A program made the position numbers and the translations under genes. 64,000 bases of DNA from Actinomadura roseirufa (lineage in GTDB: Bacteria > Actinomycetota > Actinomycetes > Streptosporangiales > Streptosporangiaceae), in contig NZ_CAACVB010000003.1 in NCBI RefSeq assembly GCF_900659635.1, positions 38,335 through 102,334 of the forward strand, in the 5' to 3' direction. The notes below the pieces were generated by a model. The model was given only the letters and a program-made list of their open reading frames with translations, made no database searches and had not been told where the DNA came from. Position 1 is the stretch's first letter. The number at the start of each line of letters is the position of its first letter. This document shows positions 59,993 to 64,000 of this stretch, piece by piece.

Positions 59993-60172
59993 GACCAGGG
60001 GCGTCGTCATCCGGGCGGGCGGATCGTCGAGGCGACCCGGCGATGACCGGGACCACCCCTTTGCGGCTGGCCTCGGCCCGGGAACGTGCCGTCGCCGCGG
60101 TGTGCACGGCGGTGCTGTCCGCGTGCTCGGGCTACGTCCAGCCCGACGACCAGCGCCATGCTCATCCGGGGA
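59993..60172. repeat. Exact 180-bp repeat, copy 2 (overlaps the tadC stop)
   Basis: Same sequence as 59524-59703. Its right end includes the last three codons and the stop of tadC (60162-60172). Confidence 0.9.
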
Positions 60173-61016
60173 GGAGGAGTGTCGAGGCGATGCCGGCGAT
60201 GGCGGGGACGATCCCGAGCAGGACGAAGGCGGGGAGGAAGCACAGGCCCAGGGGGGCGAGTGCGCGTATGCCCGCGGATCTGGCCCTGGTCGCGGCGGCC
60301 GTCCGGGCGACACGTCGCTGGTCTCGGGCCAGGCGGCCCAGGGAAGGGGCCAGGGCCGCGCCCGTGGAGGCCGCCCGGACGGCGGTGCGCGCCAGCGGCG
60401 CGAGCGTCGGCTCTTTCGCCAGGGCCAGCCACGCCTCGGTCGGATCGGCGCCGAGCCGGATCTGGACGGCCACCGCGTGCAGTTCGTCACCTAAGGGGCC
60501 ACCGACCGCCTCCGCTACCGCCTCGACGGCCCCGCGCCATGGCGCGCCTCCGCGCAGACAGGCGGCAAGGAGATCGATGGCCACCGGGAGGTCGGCCACC
60601 AGGCGCGCCCGGCGGCGTTGACGCTCCGCGCTGCCCAGGCGGGTGAACGAGTACCGGACGGCCAGGCCGGCGAGAAGGCCCATCACGCCGCCGACCGGTC
60701 CGCCCACCACCACGAAGCACAACAGGCCGGTCGCGGTCGATGCCGCTCGCCGCAGGATCACGTCCCTCCGCCCGGTCTCGGTGGCCTGCGGGCCGTGGCC
60801 GCTGCGCTTGCGGCTCGGGTTCTGGGTCCGCGTGCGCTTCTCAGGATCCGCCGAGGTCATCGGCCGGGCTGATCGCTCAGCGTGTTCCGGCGTCGGCCGA
60901 AGCCGCCTTGAGGTCGTGGGCTCTGGCAGCCGCCGGACGAGCCGTCGGGTCGCGGCGTTGACGCCGCGCGGGGAGAGAAAGCCTGCCACCGCCGCGCAGA
61001 GGATGGCCAGAAACAC
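60162..61016 (-). CDS. tadC: TadC-type type II/IV secretion membrane protein
   Basis: 284 aa, GTG 61016 with GGAGGAG upstream. The T2SSF domain (about 130-270: LVADLPVAIDLLAACLRGGAP, VQIRLGADPTEAWLALA, ARTAVRAASTGAALAPSLG) lies between an N-terminal helix and a C-terminal one (GLCFLPAFVLLGIVPAIAG). TadC and TadB form the inner-membrane platform of the Tad pilus. A basic, Pro/Arg-rich segment of about 60 residues after the first helix is longer than usual. The 3' end is the source of the ~156-bp array. Confidence 0.9.
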   Translation of the reverse strand: MFLAILCAAVAGFLSPRGVNAATRRLVRRLPEPTTSRRLRPTPEHAERSARPMTSADPEKRTRTQNPSRKRSGHGPQATETGRRDVILRRAASTATGLLCFVVVGGPVGGVMGLLAGLAVRYSFTRLGSAERQRRRARLVADLPVAIDLLAACLRGGAPWRGAVEAVAEAVGGPLGDELHAVAVQIRLGADPTEAWLALAKEPTLAPLARTAVRAASTGAALAPSLGRLARDQRRVARTAAATRARSAGIRALAPLGLCFLPAFVLLGIVPAIAGIASTLLLPG

Positions 61017-61381
61017 CGTTCTCCTCCGTTCGTCAACTCTCCGGCGGCGCGTGCATACAGCCGTTCGGTTCCGACTTCATACGGCGATGCGGCTCCGTCA
61101 GAGGCACTTGTTGTGCGTCTTGTGGGAATCTGGGTGGTTTGTTTGGGATGCGCGGTAAGGGGCTGCGATGTGCGAGAAATGGCCTGATGTGTGGGGGGAG
61201 CGAGTTGTTCTTGTGGGTGCCGGTCTTGCAGATGAAGGGGCGGGGGCCGGGGCTGCTATTGATGTGACCTTGGCGGTCTTCCGTCTGTTCGTGGGGGGCG
61301 ATGGCGGTCTAGAGGCTGGCCGAGTGGATTGCCGAGAGGTGCGAGTGGCCGACGATGTGGGGTGGGCTTTTGGTGCTCGGG
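61017..61381. other. 365-base spacer between tadC and tadB
   Basis: No supported gene. The plus strand is T/G-rich (for example around 61140-61200), unlike its neighbours. In most actinomycetes tadB and tadC are nearly contiguous, so this is extra DNA within the operon. No terminator or repeat was seen. Confidence 0.5.
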
Positions 61382-62110
61382 CTAGGGAGTGGGGCATTCG
61401 GCGGCTTGGGCCAGGCGGCGGGTCCACCAGAGTCCGGTGGCGTTGAGGGCCGTGCCGGTGATCAGGCAGGCCAGGCCGGGCAGCGAGCCGCAGAGGAAGG
61501 CCAATGGGTGAGCGCCCAGGGCCCCGGCCATGGCGATCCCCAGGATCGGGAGCGCGGCCAGGAGGCGAGCCGTGGCACGGGGACCGGCCAACTGGACGGT
61601 GATGTCCTGGCGTTGGGCCTCTTCGTCCCGGAGGGCGGCGGCCAGGCCGTCCAGCACGGTGGCGAGGGTGCCGCCGCGTTCCGAGCCGACGCGCCAGCAG
61701 GCGGACAGGAGGCGGAGACCCTCGGCGCCCGGGATCCGCGCGAGTCGCTCAAGGTGGTCGGGGACTTCCGGTGGGGAGTTCGCCATCGGGCCCGGGGCAC
61801 CCGGTGTAAGGAGCGTCTCGGCGACGTGGGGGTCGAGGACGGCGGCGGTGACCGCGAACGCCTCGTCCGGGGTGCGGCCCGCGGCGAGCTCGGCGGCCAT
61901 CCCGTCGCAGAGCTCGATGACCGCGGTGCGCCATCGTCGCGGGCGGCCACGGCGCTCCCGGACGGCCTCGATCCTGCTCCTGAGGGAGGCCACCGGCTCC
62001 GGTGGTGGCGTGAACAGGCGGTCGAGCCGTTGAGCGGCGGGCGACGAGGCGAGCAATGCCCACAGCGCGGCGGCGGAGAAAAGGGCGGCGAGACCCATGG
62101 AGCCGATCAT
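61382..62110 (-). CDS. tadB: TadB-type type II/IV secretion membrane protein
   Basis: 242 aa. ATG 62110 overlaps the tadA stop (ATGA). N-terminal helix, then a T2SSF domain (ELCDGMAAELAAGRTPDEAF, LSACWRVGSERGGTLATVLDG) and C-terminal helices (ILGIAMAGALGAHPLAFL). Partner of TadC in the inner-membrane platform. Confidence 0.92.
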   Translation of the reverse strand: MIGSMGLAALFSAAALWALLASSPAAQRLDRLFTPPPEPVASLRSRIEAVRERRGRPRRWRTAVIELCDGMAAELAAGRTPDEAFAVTAAVLDPHVAETLLTPGAPGPMANSPPEVPDHLERLARIPGAEGLRLLSACWRVGSERGGTLATVLDGLAAALRDEEAQRQDITVQLAGPRATARLLAALPILGIAMAGALGAHPLAFLCGSLPGLACLITGTALNATGLWWTRRLAQAAECPTP

Positions 62111-63255
62111 GGTGACTCCAGGCGGGCCTTGAGGTCGGCGGCGCCGGAAGCCGCGACGGTCTGCCCCTCGGGGGTGAAGGAGACGGCGGGGACCACGCCG
62201 ACGAAGCCGTCGGCCGCACGCCGCAGAAGGCAGATCTCGGCTACCCGGCGGCGGCCGCCGGACGGGTCGCGGACCAGGTGGACGACGATGTCCAGGGCGG
62301 CGGCGAGCTGGCTGTGCACCGCTTCGCGGCTGAGGCCCGCCGCACAGGCGAGCGCTTCGAGACGGGCCGGGACGTCCGCGGCCGTGTTGGCGTGAAGGGT
62401 GCCGCACCCGCCCTCGTGCCCGGTGTTCAGGGCCTGCAGGAGGACAACGACCTCGTGACTTCGGACCTCGCCGACGACGAGGCGGTCGGGGCGCATGCGG
62501 AGCGCTTGGCGGACCAGGTCGTTCAGGGTCACGCCACCGGCGCCCTCCATGTTCGGGGGGCGGGCCTCCAGCCGGACGACGTGCGGGTGGTCCGGTCTGA
62601 GCTCGGCGGAGTCCTCCACCAGGAGGAGGCGTTCGCCCGGATCGGCAAGGCCCAGCAGGCAGCTGAGCAGCGTCGTCTTGCCCGTCCCGGTCCCACCGGA
62701 GATCAAGAAGGCGGCTCGGGTCTCGATGAGGGCGGCGAGCAGGGCGGCGCCTTCGGCCGGGACGGTGCCGGAGCCGATCAGCTCGTCGAGGGTGAAGGCG
62801 CGGCGGCGCGGAAGCCGCAGGGAGAGGCAGGTGCCGTTCGGGGCGATCGGTGGGAGCACGGCGTGCAGCCGGACGCCTCCGGGGAGGCGCGCGTCGGCGT
62901 AGGGGGAGGCGTCGTCGAGGCGGCGGCCCGCCGCGGCGGTGAGGCGCTGGGCGAGGCGGCGCAGGGCGGTCTCGTCGGGGAAGCGGACGGCGGTGCGGAC
63001 GAGGCCGCGGCCGGCGTCGACCCAGACCTCGTCCGGGCCGTTCACGAGGACGTCCGTGACGTCGGGCGAGCGTAACAGCGGTTCGAGGGGACCGGCTCCG
63101 ACGAGGTCGGCGCGCAGTTCGTCGGCCAGGGTCAGGACCTCGCGGTCGCCGAGGAGGCGCTCCTCGGCGCGCAGCGCGGCGGCGACCCGGCCGGCGGTGG
63201 GTTCGTCGCCGGTGCCGGCGAGCCGGTCGCGGACGACGTCGGCGAGCCTGGTCAC
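62107..63255 (-). CDS. tadA: TadA/CpaF-family secretion ATPase
   Basis: 382 aa, GTG 63255 overlapping the upstream stop (GTGA). Walker A ISGGTGTGKTTLLS, Asp box LLVEDSAELRPDHPHVV, Walker B RPDRLVVGEVRSHEV, His box GHEGGCGTLHANTAADV. It powers assembly and retraction of the Tad pilus from the cytoplasmic face. Same order (Ssd, TadA, TadB) as Rv3660c-Rv3658c in mycobacteria. Confidence 0.95.
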   Translation of the reverse strand: MTRLADVVRDRLAGTGDEPTAGRVAAALRAEERLLGDREVLTLADELRADLVGAGPLEPLLRSPDVTDVLVNGPDEVWVDAGRGLVRTAVRFPDETALRRLAQRLTAAAGRRLDDASPYADARLPGGVRLHAVLPPIAPNGTCLSLRLPRRRAFTLDELIGSGTVPAEGAALLAALIETRAAFLISGGTGTGKTTLLSCLLGLADPGERLLLVEDSAELRPDHPHVVRLEARPPNMEGAGGVTLNDLVRQALRMRPDRLVVGEVRSHEVVVLLQALNTGHEGGCGTLHANTAADVPARLEALACAAGLSREAVHSQLAAALDIVVHLVRDPSGGRRRVAEICLLRRAADGFVGVVPAVSFTPEGQTVAASGAADLKARLESP

Positions 63256-64000
63256 GCGGCCTCCCGGTACTCGTAGGGCTGGAGGGCGAGGTCGGCGAGG
63301 ATCCGGTCGCAGAACTCGGCGAGGGGACCGCGGCGGCAGACCCGGGCGAGGTCGCCCTCGTCGACGGCGGTGGGGAGGCGCCGATCGCGTTCGAACACGC
63401 CGGTGACGGGGAGGTCGAGGGACCGCGCGACCGTCTCGGCCGTCAGCCCGCCGGGCGCGGGGCCCTGGACGACCAGGCGGAGGTCGGCGGTCTCCCGGCG
63501 CAGCGCGGCGGCCAGGCCGTCCGCGGCGACCGTCGCGCGGACCTCGGCGGGGACGAGCAGGAAGGTGACGTCGGCGGCGCGCAGGGCCGCCCGGCCCGTC
63601 TCGCCCGGATAGCGGGGGACGTCGACGACGACGAGGTCGAAGCCGCGGACGGCGGCGTCGAGCAGGGACAGGGACGCCTCCTGGGGGACGGGGACCGGCT
63701 CGCCCCGCCGCCAGGACAGCACCGACAGGTCGCCGCAGCGGGGAAGAGACTCGCGGAGGGTCGCGGGGCTCAGTCGGCCCTTGCGCTCGGCGAGGTCGTG
63801 CCAGCGGACGCCTTCGCGCTCCTCCAGGCCGAGCATCAGGTCGACGCCGCCGCCGAGCGGGTCGGCGTCGACGAGGAGGGTGCACAGGCCCGTCCGCGCG
63901 GCGCCGAGGCCGAGGGCCGCGGCGAGGACGCTGGCGCCGGCCCCGCCGCGGGCGCCGACGACGCAGATCGTCGCGCCGCGGGCGCCCTCGGGCTCGGTGG
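63252..64000 (-). CDS. Septum-site-determining/CpaE-like P-loop protein (5' end outside window)
   Basis: 249 codons visible, continuing beyond the window. Deviant Walker A VGARGGAGASVLAAAL, then LLVDADPLGGGVDLML, DLVVVDVPR and LRAADVTFLLVPAEVRA, the MinD/ParA-like fold of Ssd (Rv3660c) and CpaE. Located upstream of tadA, where these proteins are thought to localise the Tad apparatus or affect septation. The N-terminal receiver-like part is not seen. Confidence 0.9.
   Translation of the reverse strand, partial: TEPEGARGATICVVGARGGAGASVLAAALGLGAARTGLCTLLVDADPLGGGVDLMLGLEEREGVRWHDLAERKGRLSPATLRESLPRCGDLSVLSWRRGEPVPVPQEASLSLLDAAVRGFDLVVVDVPRYPGETGRAALRAADVTFLLVPAEVRATVAADGLAAALRRETADLRLVVQGPAPGGLTAETVARSLDLPVTGVFERDRRLPTAVDEGDLARVCRRGPLAEFCDRILADLALQPYEYREAA

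Larger units (their letters stand above)
59524..60172. repeat. ~156-bp degenerate tandem array derived from the tadC 3' end
   Basis: The anchor CATCCGGG occurs at 59539, 59694, 59852, 60008 and 60163, spaced 155, 158, 156 and 155 bases. The fifth anchor lies at the tadC stop. Read on the minus strand, each unit begins with a copy of the last tadC codons (for example, GVVSAIAGIASTA-like, compare GIVPAIAGIASTL in tadC) followed by spacer DNA. The array therefore grew by duplication of the tadC terminus plus about 100 bases downstream. Confidence 0.85.

Noticed and set aside
59168..60490. Several leftward and rightward frames across the ~156-bp array
   Set aside because: They are translations of repeats; apparent similarity to TadC comes only from duplicated 3' ends.

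Overview
This 64-kb window is a high-GC, gene-dense stretch of a filamentous-actinomycete-type chromosome, possibly Thermomonosporaceae or a relative (family placement is inference). The evidence is GC-rich codon use, frequent GTG starts, GTGA/ATGA stop-start overlaps, a bldG-type anti-anti-sigma gene, an XRE-DUF5753/DUF6879 cassette, and a tad locus in the actinobacterial order (Ssd, TadA, TadB, TadC, DUF4244, TadE, Rv3654c-like) beside an MrfA-type helicase. No rRNA, tRNA, transposase, phage gene or CRISPR array was seen.

Layout. 1-7.9 kb: a MerR/GyrI-like regulator with a near-perfect operator, two tandem CapA-like secreted proteins, a Fur-type regulator with catalase behind a shared inverted repeat, and the XRE cassette. 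7.9-18 kb: slipin/NfeD pair, molybdopterin oxidoreductase, Rieske/DUF2231 protein, a small gene behind a LexA-type box, TauE permease, stand-alone ABC ATPase, RDD protein with a Gly-Tyr-Pro-Gln repeat tail, DUF2752 protein. 18-28 kb: PP2C phosphatase, NarL-type two-component pair, SDR-MFS-QueA operon, serB, FUSC-type membrane protein, SixA-like phosphatase. 28.5-33.7 kb: four tandem paralogues of a Tat-exported protein that reads as a seven-bladed beta-propeller; the third copy is cut short by an in-frame stop. 34-36.6 kb: K+-independent H+-pyrophosphatase.

37.2-50.1 kb is a coherent accessory catabolic locus. A leftward operon (class III aminotransferase, RidA, class V aminotransferase-like enzyme) diverges from an M20 hydrolase-IclR pair, followed by a seven-gene operon (2-oxoacid dehydrogenase E1 alpha and beta, acetoacetate-decarboxylase-like enzyme, MHS transporter, NCS1 permease with a cysteine-rich tail, SnoaL-like protein, amidase). 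A reasonable reading is uptake and hydrolysis of an amide or N-acyl compound, transamination, enamine clean-up and oxidation or decarboxylation of the keto acid. The substrate cannot be told from sequence.

50.2-64 kb holds an RsbW-like kinase, bldG and a divergent DUF1998 helicase, then the tad pilus locus. The tad locus is broken up by a MarR/epoxide-hydrolase-like pair, by a 21-bp minisatellite that runs into the tadE stop codon, and by a ~156-bp degenerate array grown from the 3' end of tadC, including an exact 180-bp duplication.

All functions come from motif reading by eye. No database or alignment was run.
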